The notes under the pieces: model-generated
Told to the model about the DNA's origin: nothing
Databases searched by the model: none
The model's input: the letters and a program-made list of their open reading frames with translations, nothing else
In this document: positions 15,133 to 24,154 of the stretch, piece by piece
Position numbering within the stretch: position 1 is the first letter of the stretch
Layout of the letters: each line of letters begins with the position of its first letter
Source of the DNA: Planctomycetales bacterium
GTDB lineage: Bacteria > Planctomycetota > Planctomycetia > Isosphaerales > Isosphaeraceae
Direction: 5' to 3'
Assembly: GCA_027449865.1 (NCBI GenBank)
Contig: DAIDKV010000009.1
Location: forward strand, 1 to 64,000
DNA length: 64,000 bases
Position numbers and translations under genes: made by a program

Positions 15133-15978
15133 ATGCCGCGCACGGTTTTGGTGGTCGACGATGAGCGCGACGCCAATGACATCCTGGCTCATCTGGTGCG
15201 GGCTCGTGGGTTTGAACCGATCCAGGTCCACTCGGGCCAGGAGGCGCTGACCGAGGTTTCCCGCCGCCGCCCGGATGTGATCCTGCTCGACCTGTCGCTT
15301 CCCGACATCAACGGATTCGAGGTCTGCGATCGCCTCAAGCGCAATCGCGAGACGAATCTGATTCCGGTGGTGATGGTGACGGCGCATCACGACGCAAAGG
15401 AACGCGCTGCCGGAGTTCGTGTTGGGGCCAACGGCTATCTGATCAAGCCGTTCACCCCCGAGCAGCTCCACGCCGCCCTCGACGAGGCCATCGCCTGGCA
15501 CGACGAGCACCAGGGCCGGGGAACCACCGGCGAGATCAACTTTGACGTCCGGAGCGAATTAACGTATCTGGCGCAGGTCAGCGACATGCTTGCCGACCTG
15601 TTCGCTCACACCCCGCTGACCGAGCGGCACATCAAGGATCTGAAACAGGCGATCATGGAGATGGGCGGCAACGCCATCGAGTGGGGCCACCGCAAGAACG
15701 CGGAACTTGTCCTGCGGATCACCTACCGGATCGACCCCAACGCCGTCACCCTGATCATCCAGGACCAGGGACCCGGCTTCGATCCGGGGAATATCCCCCA
15801 CGCCGCCTCCGAGGAAGACCCGATCCGCCACCTCGAACTACGCAACGAACTGGGAATTCGCGAGGGCGGATTCGGAATCATGCTCGCCCGAGGGCTCGTG
15901 GACAAATTCTGGCACAACGAGCGCGGGAATCAGGTCACGATGGTGAAATACTACGGCGAAGCTCCGGCCGAGTCGTAA
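15133..15978 (+). CDS. receiver domain fused to an RsbW-like ATPase (anti-sigma kinase type)
   Basis: A 281-residue cytoplasmic signalling protein. Residues 1-118 form a receiver domain: acidic pair DD at 9-10, phospho-acceptor Asp53 (VILLDLSLPDING), Thr in VVMVTAH and Lys105 (GYLIKPF). Residues 140-275 form a GHKL ATPase of the anti-sigma serine-kinase type: N-box MEMGGNAIEWGH, G1 DQGPGF and G2 EGGFGIMLARGL. No histidine-phosphotransfer helix is present, so it is not a histidine kinase. Fusing phosphorylation input to a partner-switching-type output suggests control of an anti-anti-sigma or anti-sigma pair that is not visible nearby. It is transcribed away from the ExbD operon and probably monocistronic, with a terminator downstream. 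Confidence 0.88.
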   Translation: MPRTVLVVDDERDANDILAHLVRARGFEPIQVHSGQEALTEVSRRRPDVILLDLSLPDINGFEVCDRLKRNRETNLIPVVMVTAHHDAKERAAGVRVGANGYLIKPFTPEQLHAALDEAIAWHDEHQGRGTTGEINFDVRSELTYLAQVSDMLADLFAHTPLTERHIKDLKQAIMEMGGNAIEWGHRKNAELVLRITYRIDPNAVTLIIQDQGPGFDPGNIPHAASEEDPIRHLELRNELGIREGGFGIMLARGLVDKFWHNERGNQVTMVKYYGEAPAES

Positions 15979-16001
15979 ATCTCACGACAGAAAAGCCGGG
16001 G

Positions 16002-16042
16002 ACAGGCTTCTTGAACGGGACGGGAGCCTGTTCCTGATTTTT
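16002..16042 (+). terminator. rho-independent-type terminator
   Basis: ACAGGCT (16002-16008) pairs with AGCCTGT (16025-16031) across a 16-base loop, followed within a few bases by a T-run (tgattttt). It lies 20 bases beyond the stop of the receiver-ATPase gene and ahead of the convergent Gly-rich gene. Confidence 0.65.
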
Positions 16043-16053
16043 CTGGGAGGCGG

Positions 16054-16107
16054 GGATTCCGGATTTCAGAGGGCGGATTCCGGATTTCCGCGAGCCGAAT
16101 CCGGATT
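16054..16107. repeat. short direct and inverted GGATTCCGG repeats
   Basis: A 14-base unit GGATTCCGGATTTC occurs at 16054-16067 and 16075-16088, followed by a related palindromic GAATCCGGATTCC at about 16095-16107. The block lies in the gap between two convergent genes. Its function is unknown; it may be a small dispersed repeat. Confidence 0.6.
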
Positions 16108-16210
16108 CCTGGACGACGCCTTCCTTCGGAGATCGCGGGTGTCCGGCAACGGAGAGCCGACGTATTCCATCGCTCTCCGTTCCACGCTCACCGGTTTTTT
16201 GTTCGCCAGA

Positions 16211-17269
16211 TCAACGAGGCGAGCCGAGCATCGACCTTCGTCGAGGCGCGGGCTGAGGCTTCTCGGCCGGCTTTTCCTTCGTCGGCTCGACGGGCCGATC
16301 GGCCTTCACCTCGGCGTCCTCTAACTCGGGCTTCTCAGCCTGGGCCGGTTCGGCCTTTGGCGAGGGGCGCTGGGTCGATTTGTGCGGGGCCGGGCGGTGG
16401 GCTGGATGTCGGGCACGTCGCGAGTGGGCCGAACGAGCCCGCCGAGGAGCGTTGACTCCGGGCGTGTCAAACGGATCTTCCGAGGCAGCGCCGACCTGCG
16501 AGGGCCTCGCGTTCGGATCGATCGGGCCGCCGGCACCCGCGTCCTCGCCCAGAGTGTTGCCGGCGCGATACACCCCGAAGCTGTTTTCCGGAGTCGGCGG
16601 TAGCGAGAGGCCCCCGTATCCGGCGGCCCCGGGGAATCCGAAACCGTTATAACCGCCGAATCCACCGTAGCCGCCGATCATACCAAACCCGCCCATTCCA
16701 CCGAACGGAGCATAGGGGCCGAATCCGTACAGTTCGGAGTACAAAAGAGATGAGGAGTTTGTTATGCCATTGTTATTGTACGGATTGTAGCCAGGTCCGA
16801 CGCCTGCAGAGGGGCCCGGCAAGACGGGGCTAATCATGGAACCATTGGGGATCACAGGACCCACCCCGACCCGGGGAACGACCGGGCTGATTCCGATCGA
16901 GGGCGTGCCCTGAGCCAGGGCCATTCCGCCGTCTCCGGCGATCGGGCCGTTCATTCCCGCGAATCCGCCGCCTCCGACCGCCCCGCCGCCAAATCCCCCG
17001 CCGCCGAATCCACCACCACCGACGGCGCCGAGCGGGGCCGAATAGGTGGTGAAGCCGTTCACGTTGTTGAAGTAGGGGTTGAGGGTCATCCGGACGTACC
17101 GGCGATCGGCCGAGACGACCGGAGTGGCCTGCAAGGCGGCACCGTTGAGGATCGTGCCGACCTGGGGCGTGTAGGCGACCTGGCCTCTTGCCGTGGAGAT
17201 GAGGCAAGTTCCCGTCGCAACGATTAGACCCAGCGCCGCGACTCTTCGGATCGGTCCGATCGTGGTCAT
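16211..17269 (-). CDS. secreted Gly-rich protein with basic/charged tail
   Basis: A 352-residue exported protein of unknown function. A signal peptide (RRVAALGLIVATGTCLISTA, cut near RGQ) precedes a short conserved segment ALQATPVVSADRRYVRMTLN, similar to a motif I associate with the end of secretin-like planctomycete proteins. A long Gly/Pro/Asn-rich low-complexity region follows (GGGGFGGGGFGGG, then YGGFGGYNGFGFPG). The C-terminal 100 residues are first basic and His-rich (RRARSAHSRRARHPAH), then alternate charged and Pro residues. The ATG at 17269 is chosen because the signal peptide starts there; the open frame extends further upstream. A cell-surface or matrix role is plausible but unproved. 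Confidence 0.65.
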   Translation of the reverse strand: MTTIGPIRRVAALGLIVATGTCLISTARGQVAYTPQVGTILNGAALQATPVVSADRRYVRMTLNPYFNNVNGFTTYSAPLGAVGGGGFGGGGFGGGAVGGGGFAGMNGPIAGDGGMALAQGTPSIGISPVVPRVGVGPVIPNGSMISPVLPGPSAGVGPGYNPYNNNGITNSSSLLYSELYGFGPYAPFGGMGGFGMIGGYGGFGGYNGFGFPGAAGYGGLSLPPTPENSFGVYRAGNTLGEDAGAGGPIDPNARPSQVGAASEDPFDTPGVNAPRRARSAHSRRARHPAHRPAPHKSTQRPSPKAEPAQAEKPELEDAEVKADRPVEPTKEKPAEKPQPAPRRRSMLGSPR

Positions 17270-17364
17270 GTGCGGGCTCGCTTTCCGGACGGGGGGCTTT
17301 CGAGGCAAGGAGGTCGGCGGTCCTCGCCCGAGCCGAGGGCCACTCCCGATCGTATCACCACGTA

Positions 17365-18357
17365 TTATGGCTTGTGGGCATCGGCTTGACCATGCGTTTC
17401 CGATTCCATCGGAGTTTTTTCCAGGGGCGAACCGCTCGGGATGATCCAGCAAGAATCGTGCGCCGACATTCCAATTCGGGGATAGTAGTCGCGAGCCTTT
17501 GGGGCGGCGAGGAGGATCAGGGTCGTTTGCGTGCCGGCCGCCTCATGGGTGCGTCGGATCAACTCACGGCCGATCCCCTTGCGCTGGAATGCCTCGTCGA
17601 CCGCGAGGTCCGACAGATAAGTGCAGTAACAGAAATCGGTGATCGCCCGCGAGATTCCGACGAGGAGGCCGTCGGCCCGGGCCGTGACGATCAGGTCGGC
17701 GTGGCGGAGCATCGAGGCGATCCGCGCCGGGTCGTTGACCGGCCGGCGCTCGGCGAGCGTCGATCGGCGCAGGACGTCGATGAACGCCTCGGCGTCCAGC
17801 TCCGGATAGGTTTCGATCGCGTAGAGGACCTCGATCGGTTCGGGCTCGTCGGGCGGCGGGGAGATCGGACGCCCGGAGCGCTCGAGCAGGGCCCTCAACG
17901 TCTTCTTGGCAGATGTCGATGCGTCGGAGGGGCCCCGGCCGATCCCCGGTTCGAGGGCGTCGCGATCGAGCGGGTCGCCGAAGGTCTGCTGATAGCCGGG
18001 GAGGGCCCGGAGGTGGCCCAGGAGCGCGGCGAGGGCGGCGTCGGTTGGATGGCCTTCCTTCACCCGCATCGGCAGGCGGACGACGTCGGGGTTCTCCGGG
18101 TGGACCTCGGGCCTCGCGGCGAGGACGAGCGGGCTCTCTTCCCCGGTCCTCCATCGGCCCAGCCATCCGGCGAGCCCGTCGCCGAACCGTCGGTCGAGCG
18201 CCCGGAGGATCGGGTCGATCGGCCGCGCGTCGGGTTTGCGGGCGATCTCGAAGAGCGGATCCGACTCCACGAACTGGAGGGTGATGGTCCGCCGGTCGTG
18301 ATCGGTGATCACGTTGAAATCGCAATGCTTGAAGACGACGGTATGGCGTTCTTGCAT
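17365..18357 (-). CDS. uncharacterised domain fused to a GNAT acetyltransferase
   Basis: A 330-residue cytoplasmic protein. Residues 1-165 (starting [20 protein letters not shown]) match nothing I recognise. Residues 185-310 form a GNAT N-acetyltransferase: [20 protein letters not shown], the acetyl-CoA strand and loop [20 protein letters not shown] (an R/Q-x-x-G-x-G/A-type loop) and [17 protein letters not shown]. This GNAT subtype is normally a stand-alone protein of about 140 residues. The substrate is unknown. Its start at 18357 is one of two in-frame choices (18393 is the other). It is followed by the Gly-rich secreted protein gene and preceded by the sigma-protease fusion, all on the same strand. 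Confidence 0.75.
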   Translation of the reverse strand: MQERHTVVFKHCDFNVITDHDRRTITLQFVESDPLFEIARKPDARPIDPILRALDRRFGDGLAGWLGRWRTGEESPLVLAARPEVHPENPDVVRLPMRVKEGHPTDAALAALLGHLRALPGYQQTFGDPLDRDALEPGIGRGPSDASTSAKKTLRALLERSGRPISPPPDEPEPIEVLYAIETYPELDAEAFIDVLRRSTLAERRPVNDPARIASMLRHADLIVTARADGLLVGISRAITDFCYCTYLSDLAVDEAFQRKGIGRELIRRTHEAAGTQTTLILLAAPKARDYYPRIGMSAHDSCWIIPSGSPLEKTPMESETHGQADAHKP

Positions 18358-18420
18358 GGTTTCGCACCCGGCGCGACGCGTGAGCCCCGCCATTGAGTTT
18401 GAAGCAAGGCCCGGGCGTCG

Positions 18421-21400
18421 TCAATCGGCCGTCGCGGGTGGTTTCGCGGCCTCCGGAGACTTCAGCCATCGGAGAGCGGCCTCGGCGACCGTGTCGCGGC
18501 CCCGGGCCAGGTCGGGCGCGGTGCAACGGACGGAAACATCCGGCTCCAGCCCCCGGCGCTCGATCGGGCGGTCCAGGAAGCCGGTATACGCCTTCACCGG
18601 GACCACGACCTTGTAGAGGCCGTTTGTCAGCGTGTACTCCTCCTTGCGGGCCGAGGCGCCCGCCGTGGTCGAGCCGAAGAGGCGGGCCCGCCTCCTCGCG
18701 ACGAACCACGACGCCCACCCCTCGCCGGCGCTGATGCAGCGCTCGTCGATCAGCAACGCGATCGGTCCCCGGTAGAGCGGCCGATGGGCCTTCCCGTCGG
18801 CGGGAGCGAGATCGAAGTTCCGGAAGGCGGTCGCGGTGTCGAACCCGCCGCCGCTGTTCCCGCGGACGTCGAGGATCAGCCCTCGGATCTCTCCCAGGGC
18901 GTTGAGGGCCTGGTCGAGATCGGTTTTGAGCCCCTCTCGAATCCGACGGACGAGGATGTAGCCGATCCCATCATCGAGCCGGACCCACTGCACGTCGGCG
19001 CCGCCGTCCTCGATCCCCTGTCGCGGGACCGGAAGGCGAGGGATGTACCAGACCCGGGCCTCGGCCTTCAGGGCGACGCCCATCGTCCGGCCGTCGACGG
19101 TCTCGACCTCGAGCGCGAGCTTGGCGTTTCGTTCCCCTTGCCGATGGAAGAACCGGGCGGCGTCGTAGCGGAGGTATCGCTCGCTGGAATAGCCGGTGTA
19201 CTTCCTTCGATGGCTCAACCAGCGGTCCATCGCCTCGGCCGCGGGGACGCCGTTGACCGAGAGGACCGTCATCCCATTGCGGAGGCCGGCCTTCCAGGCG
19301 GATGTCCCCGGGGTGACCGCATAGAGGACCGGCCGGCCCCGGTCGTCGATCAGCGAGGCGATCCAGGGGTCCCATTGAAAGGGATCGGGCGGGGCCGGCG
19401 GGGTCGCGGTCCCGTCCGTCACGGCGGCGTGACTGTCTTCCAGGCGGGCGACCAGCTCTTCGACCAGCAGGCCGAATTCCTCCTCCGTGCGGACGGCCTC
19501 GATGCGCGGGAGCAGCTCGCGCCCGACTTTCGGCCAGTCGATTCCCTTGATCGCGAAGCTCGGATAGACCTTGCCCAGGTGGTCGTACAGGTCGCGGAAC
19601 GATTTTGCGTAGCCCTTGCGGTCGTCGGGCGAGGCCGGGGCCGCGCCGGGGGGCGTCCGGCCGGTGATCGTCTTGTAGACTGCCAGGGCGGCCCGGGATC
19701 GCGCCGGGTCGGGCCCGCGCGCGATCTCATCGAGGATCTTCGCCGCCGCGTCCCGGTCGTCCTGGAGGCCCCAGGCGATCCGATTGAGGAAATCGGCATC
19801 GGCCGGCCCGTCATGGCTCTCCTCGACGGCGACCTCGACCAGTCGGCGGATCGTGGCCTCCCGTCGGGTCGGCGGCAAGGGGGTGAGCCCGGACTCGATC
19901 GCCGTGTGGCGGATCTCTCGATCGCGATCCCGCGAGAGGTCGAGCAGGATGTCGGCCGCGACCCCGTTCCAGGGACGGCCCTCGTCCCATCCGGAGAACC
20001 GGGCGAGGAACTCGATCGTCCTCTCGCGGACGAAAGGGCTTTCGTCGCCCGCGGCGGCCCGGAACGCCGGGGCGAACGACTCGTCCATCAGCAGGTCCAG
20101 TCGCTCGCGGCCGGCGCGTTCCATCGCGTCGATTCGCTCGCGAGATGTCCCGGTCCGGAGGGCCTTCTCGATCCGTGGGAGAAGATATCCGGACTTCGCG
20201 CGGGCTCGCTCGCGCGCCCAGGCGAGATTGGCCTCGTGTCGGCCCGGGTCGTGGTCCAGGAACTTCGCCACCACGGCGGCGCGGGCGCGGATCATCTTGT
20301 CGTCGGAATCGAGATAGGGCCGCAGGAAGGCTTTCGCCTGCGCCGGGTCCTTCCGGACGGCGAGGCTGACCCATTCCCAGTCCATCGAGTTCTCGACGTG
20401 CATACACCAGTCGACCATCGCATGAACAATCGCCGGAGTCTTCGGCTCGACCCGCATCAGGCCGAAGTAGATCATGGGCGACTCGACGAAATGGACGAGC
20501 GGCCCACGGTGGTCGCTCGCGTGGTAGAGGATCTCGATCGCCCGGGGATCCTGGCGCGAGGCGCCCCAGACGAATCGTTGCCCCAGCCATCGAATGATCG
20601 GCTCCCGGTTCGCGGTCGTCCTTCGGAGCCCCTGCCGGACGACCCGGGCGGCCTCGGTGGCCGAGAGGGCCTCGGCCTTCGCCGGGACATCGGGGCTGCC
20701 CTCCGGGTCCTGGCCGAAGATTGCATCGAGCTGGCGACCCCCTTCAGGGTCATCGGGGAAGAAGCGATCGAAGTCGGGGGGCTCGTAGCGATCGGTCCGA
20801 CGCCAGGCGAGATCGGCCGGCCTCGACGCGGGGGGCGCGGGCTTCTCGGCGGGTTTTTCGGGGCCCGTGTCGCCGGGGGCCTGGAACCAGAGCGTCGCAC
20901 CGATCGCGAGCCCGACGGCGAGCGTCATGGCGAGTCCTCCGAGGGAGACGAAAGGGGCCGTCGGGGCCATCGCGAGGGCCGCTGCCCGCTCGACGGTGGA
21001 ACGGGCAAGCCCCGCCGGGAGGGCGTCGCGGATCGGCCCGAAGACCGCCATCTCCGGCGCGAGCCCCCGGCGGGCGAGCCGGTCGCGGAGCCGGTCGCGG
21101 CCCCGAGCGAGCCGGCTCTTGACCGTCCCGACCGGGCATCGGAGCCGACGAGCGGCCTCCTCGTGCGTCTTCCCTTCCAGGTCGCAGAGGACGATCGCGG
21201 CCCGATGGCGCTCGGGGAGCCGGTCGACCTCCTCGTGGACGATCGCGGCGAGCTCCGGGTCGGGCCTTGCGGGGCCCGAGCGATCGGGGATCGGGGCCCC
21301 CTGCTCCGCCTTCCGTCGCCGATCGGCCGTCCGACGGGCCCGGATCGCGGCGTGACGGGCGACGCGGTGCAGCCAGGGCGCGATCGAGTCGCCGATCCAG

Positions 21401-21654
21401 AGCGAGCTCCCGCGGCGGGCCAGGGCCAGGAAGACGGCCTGGAAGGCGTCGAGGGCGGCGTGCTCGTCGACCAGGACGGCCCGGCAGGTCCGCAGGACCA
21501 TCGGACCGTGGCGCTCGACCAGGACCGCGAAAGCGAACTCGGCGGCCTCGCCGTCGCGGCGGCTAAACCGTTCGAGCAGCTCGCCGTCGGTCAGGCCGAC
21601 GGCGCTCCCCGATCGGAGCAGGGTCGCCAGGCTCGGATCGTGGTCGGCTCGCAC
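18421..21654 (-). CDS. ECF sigma factor fused through one membrane helix to a repeat region and S41-type protease
   Basis: A 1077-residue single chain. Residues 30-105 are sigma region 2 (FAFAVLVERHGPMVLRTCRA, LDAFQAVFLALARRG). Residues 135-195 are region 4 (LPERHRAAIVLCDLEGKTHE, EAARRLRCPVGTVKSRLARG). A single transmembrane helix lies at 235-257 (FVSLGGLAMTLAVGLAIGAT). About 330-660 is helical and HEAT-like. About 685-745 resembles the helical domain before tricorn/CTP-type cores, 775-830 is PDZ-like (WKAGLRNGMTVLSVNGVPAA) and 890-1045 is an S41 peptidase with IRGLILDVRGNSGG and nucleophile Ser975 in ERCISAGEGW. The GTG start has AGGAGG and AAAGG upstream. The predicted topology is sigma domain inside, protease outside. 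No separate anti-sigma gene is adjacent. Confidence 0.88.
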   Translation of the reverse strand: MRADHDPSLATLLRSGSAVGLTDGELLERFSRRDGEAAEFAFAVLVERHGPMVLRTCRAVLVDEHAALDAFQAVFLALARRGSSLWIGDSIAPWLHRVARHAAIRARRTADRRRKAEQGAPIPDRSGPARPDPELAAIVHEEVDRLPERHRAAIVLCDLEGKTHEEAARRLRCPVGTVKSRLARGRDRLRDRLARRGLAPEMAVFGPIRDALPAGLARSTVERAAALAMAPTAPFVSLGGLAMTLAVGLAIGATLWFQAPGDTGPEKPAEKPAPPASRPADLAWRRTDRYEPPDFDRFFPDDPEGGRQLDAIFGQDPEGSPDVPAKAEALSATEAARVVRQGLRRTTANREPIIRWLGQRFVWGASRQDPRAIEILYHASDHRGPLVHFVESPMIYFGLMRVEPKTPAIVHAMVDWCMHVENSMDWEWVSLAVRKDPAQAKAFLRPYLDSDDKMIRARAAVVAKFLDHDPGRHEANLAWARERARAKSGYLLPRIEKALRTGTSRERIDAMERAGRERLDLLMDESFAPAFRAAAGDESPFVRERTIEFLARFSGWDEGRPWNGVAADILLDLSRDRDREIRHTAIESGLTPLPPTRREATIRRLVEVAVEESHDGPADADFLNRIAWGLQDDRDAAAKILDEIARGPDPARSRAALAVYKTITGRTPPGAAPASPDDRKGYAKSFRDLYDHLGKVYPSFAIKGIDWPKVGRELLPRIEAVRTEEEFGLLVEELVARLEDSHAAVTDGTATPPAPPDPFQWDPWIASLIDDRGRPVLYAVTPGTSAWKAGLRNGMTVLSVNGVPAAEAMDRWLSHRRKYTGYSSERYLRYDAARFFHRQGERNAKLALEVETVDGRTMGVALKAEARVWYIPRLPVPRQGIEDGGADVQWVRLDDGIGYILVRRIREGLKTDLDQALNALGEIRGLILDVRGNSGGGFDTATAFRNFDLAPADGKAHRPLYRGPIALLIDERCISAGEGWASWFVARRRARLFGSTTAGASARKEEYTLTNGLYKVVVPVKAYTGFLDRPIERRGLEPDVSVRCTAPDLARGRDTVAEAALRWLKSPEAAKPPATAD

Positions 21655-21727
21655 GGGGCCTTTCCTCCTCTCGCCTCATCCCCCAGAATCAAGGCGCGTC
21701 GGGGCCCGGCCGTTCCCTCTTTTCCCT

Positions 21728-22792
21728 TCAATCGCGACGGACCGGGTCCTCCAGCAGGCGGAGCGTCCCGGCGTCGGCGTCCAGCTCGACCTGGCCGCCC
21801 TCGGGGAGCGTCGCGTTCTCTGCGTTGTGTCCGACCGGGAACTTCCAGACGACCGGGACCTTCAGCGGCCCCAGCCACTCGCGCAGGACCCGGTCGATCT
21901 CGTCGGCGTCCTTGTGCCCGGCGGGGTAGAAGCTCCCGGCGACCACCCCCGAGACCTGGTCCAGCACCCCCGCCAGGTGGAGCTGCGAGAGCATCCGGTC
22001 GACCCGGTAGGGCGCCTCGTTGACATCCTCCAGGAGCAGGATCGTGCCCCGGGGATGGATCGCGTAGGGCGTCCCCATCGTCGCGCAGATCAGGGAGAGA
22101 TTCCCGCCGAGGAGCCGGCCCCGGGCCTTCCCGCCGACGAGCGCCTTCGGCCGGTGGTCGGGCGGGGTCGCGATCGCGAAGCCGGCCTCGCCGGACCTGT
22201 ACGCATCGAGGAAGACCGCCCGGCGGAACGAATCGGCCGCGAAGGCATGCTCGGGGCGATCGGCCTTCCAGAGGCTGTGCATCGGCATCGGCGAATGGAA
22301 GGTGATCAGCCGGGCCTTCGCCGCGATCGCGAGGTGCAGCGCGGTCAGGTCGGAATAGCCGATCACGACCTTCGGGTCGCGCCGGAGGGCCTCGTAATCG
22401 AGCCGGTCGATGATCCGGGTGAGGCCGACCCCGCCGGTGACGGGGAAGATCGCGCGGACCTTCGGGTCGCGGATCGCCTGGTTCAACTCGTCGGCGCGCT
22501 GGTCGTCGGTTCCGCCCAGGTAGCCCTTCCGGCGCCCCTCGATCCCCTCCGGGATCGCCACCTTGTATCCGGCCGCCTCGAGCTGGGCGGCGTAGGCGCG
22601 GATCGGCTTGACCTCGGCGGGGCCCGACGGAGCGACGAACGCGATCGTGTCGCCCGGCCGAAGGGCGCGGGGCCGGATCCAGTCGAGCGGGGCGGTCGTC
22701 TCCTGCCCGATCGCGGCGGGGGCGCCGGCGGCGACGATCGCGACCGCCGCTGAGAGGTAAAACGAGGTCGAGGGACGCGAGGAGGCGGGCAT
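21728..22792 (-). CDS. LD-carboxypeptidase (peptidase S66)
   Basis: A 354-residue exported peptidase that should cleave the L,D bond of murein tetrapeptides during cell-wall recycling or turnover. A signal peptide spans about residues 9-29 (TSFYLSAAVAIVAAGAPAAI). The S66 fold starts at LRPGDTIAFVAPSGPAEVKP. The nucleophile Ser is in VIGYSDLTALH; the Glu and His of the triad are in TILLLEDVNEAPY and FPVGHNAENATLP. The LGGNLSLICATMGTPY segment is also typical. Most family members are cytoplasmic, so the signal sequence is notable. It lies 73 bases upstream of the sigma-S41 fusion on the same strand, so another peptidoglycan- or envelope-facing hydrolase may be co-expressed. Confidence 0.9.
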   Translation of the reverse strand: MPASSRPSTSFYLSAAVAIVAAGAPAAIGQETTAPLDWIRPRALRPGDTIAFVAPSGPAEVKPIRAYAAQLEAAGYKVAIPEGIEGRRKGYLGGTDDQRADELNQAIRDPKVRAIFPVTGGVGLTRIIDRLDYEALRRDPKVVIGYSDLTALHLAIAAKARLITFHSPMPMHSLWKADRPEHAFAADSFRRAVFLDAYRSGEAGFAIATPPDHRPKALVGGKARGRLLGGNLSLICATMGTPYAIHPRGTILLLEDVNEAPYRVDRMLSQLHLAGVLDQVSGVVAGSFYPAGHKDADEIDRVLREWLGPLKVPVVWKFPVGHNAENATLPEGGQVELDADAGTLRLLEDPVRRD

Positions 22793-22852
22793 CGTGCGAG
22801 CTCCGTCGTCAAGGATGGCGTGCCGGGAACGCTCGGCTTCCGTTTGATCGTA

Positions 22853-24154
22853 TCAGGAACTGCGAGAGACCCGCGCCGTGACCTCGGCTCGACTGGGTGT
22901 CTGGACGGCCCTTCGACGGTAGGTCGCCGGCGAGACTCCCAGCCGGGCCCGGAAGACGGCGCCAAGGTACTCTTGCCGCCCAAATCCGCACCGCGTCGCC
23001 ACCGAGGCGATCGGCAGGTCGGTCCCCGCGAGCAGCTCCTGGGCCCGGTCGAGCCGGACCCGAACGATCTCGTCGTGGACCGTTCGGCCGAGCAGGAGGC
23101 GGAACCGGCGCTGGAGGGTGCTCCGAGAGACCGCCAGCTCTCGGCAGACGTCCTCGACGGCGAGCCCCTGACAGGCCCGGTCGCGGATCAGGCGGATGGC
23201 CTCGGTGACCTCGCGATCCTCCAGAGCCAGGACGTCGCTGGATCGCCGGGAGATCAGCCCGGCGGGCGGCGTGAGGACCGAGAGGCCCGATCCTCTGGGG
23301 ACCTCGCCCGCCCAGATCCGCCCGAGCAGGGCCGCGGCCTCGTAGCCGACCCGCTGATGATCGGGGACGACGCTGGAGAGGGGCGGGTCGGAGATCTCGC
23401 AGATGGGTTCGTCGTTGTCGACGCCAAGGACCGCGACCTCGTCGGGGACCCGGACGCCGACCCGCCGGCAAGCTTCCAGGATTTTCTGTCCGCCGGGGTC
23501 GTTCGCGGCCATCACGGCGCAGGGTCGCGGGAGCGACTGGACCCAGGCGGCGAGGCGGTCCTGATCGTCCTCCCAGTTTTCCCGGCCGCCGTTTTCGGCG
23601 TGATAGACGAGGCATTCGCCGCCCGATTCGGAGACAGCCTGTTGGAAGGCCTCCTGGCGCTCGTTGGACCAGTTGAGGCTGTGGTGACCGCAGAATCCGA
23701 ACCAGCGGAAGCCGCGTTCCAGGTAGTGGCCGGCCGCCAGTTTCGCGATCGCCGCGTTGTCGACGTGGACCAGCGGAAGCTCCGGACGCCGGACGACCCC
23801 CAGGACGTCCACCGCCGGGATTCCCGAGGCCACCACCGCCTCGGCGATCTGAGCGTTTTGCACCCGGGCGATGATTCCGTCGCCATCCCATTCGTTGAGC
23901 CACCGGGGGACCGACTCCTCGAGGCTCCTCGGCTCGTGGTAGATCGACCAGGGCCCACATTCCCGGGTGTAGCGCGCGATTCCGAGCAGGATATCGCGGC
24001 CCGAGGCCAGCGAGGTTTCAATCACCAGCGCCACCCTTGGCGTGCCACGTCCGAGATGCGATCTCCGGCGAACCACCCGAATTCCCCCGTCGGACACTGA
24101 CCGAATTCCTACAAACTTTGACCGAGAATCGGCTACGTCGCGATTCTCTGGCAT
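22853..24154 (-). CDS. XylR-type AraC-family transcriptional regulator
   Basis: A 433-residue DNA-binding regulator. Residues 38-300 form a LacI/PBP-type sugar-sensor domain (RVALVIETSLASGRDILLGI; AVMAANDPGGQKILEACRRV; VLGVDNDEPICEISDPPLSS, the last being characteristic of XylR). Residues 315-415 form two AraC helix-turn-helices (CRELAVSRSTLQRRFRLLLG; SVATRCGFGRQEYLGAVFRA). Family members respond to xylose or other sugars, and planctomycetes have many copies. The start is uncertain: ATG 24154 lacks a spaced ribosome binding site, while GTG 24076 has GGGGGA upstream. No sugar gene is adjacent, and the targets are unknown. Confidence 0.9.
   Translation of the reverse strand: MPENRDVADSRSKFVGIRSVSDGGIRVVRRRSHLGRGTPRVALVIETSLASGRDILLGIARYTRECGPWSIYHEPRSLEESVPRWLNEWDGDGIIARVQNAQIAEAVVASGIPAVDVLGVVRRPELPLVHVDNAAIAKLAAGHYLERGFRWFGFCGHHSLNWSNERQEAFQQAVSESGGECLVYHAENGGRENWEDDQDRLAAWVQSLPRPCAVMAANDPGGQKILEACRRVGVRVPDEVAVLGVDNDEPICEISDPPLSSVVPDHQRVGYEAAALLGRIWAGEVPRGSGLSVLTPPAGLISRRSSDVLALEDREVTEAIRLIRDRACQGLAVEDVCRELAVSRSTLQRRFRLLLGRTVHDEIVRVRLDRAQELLAGTDLPIASVATRCGFGRQEYLGAVFRARLGVSPATYRRRAVQTPSRAEVTARVSRSS

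Noticed and set aside
18784-22023. A 1079-codon open frame on the plus strand
   Set aside because: It is fully antisense to the sigma-protease fusion and LD-carboxypeptidase genes, which have clear domains. Its composition (D, R, G, V, P-rich) is the usual shadow of a high-GC gene.
22820-24100. A 426-codon plus-strand open frame
   Set aside because: It is antisense to the XylR-type regulator and shows only shadow-type composition.
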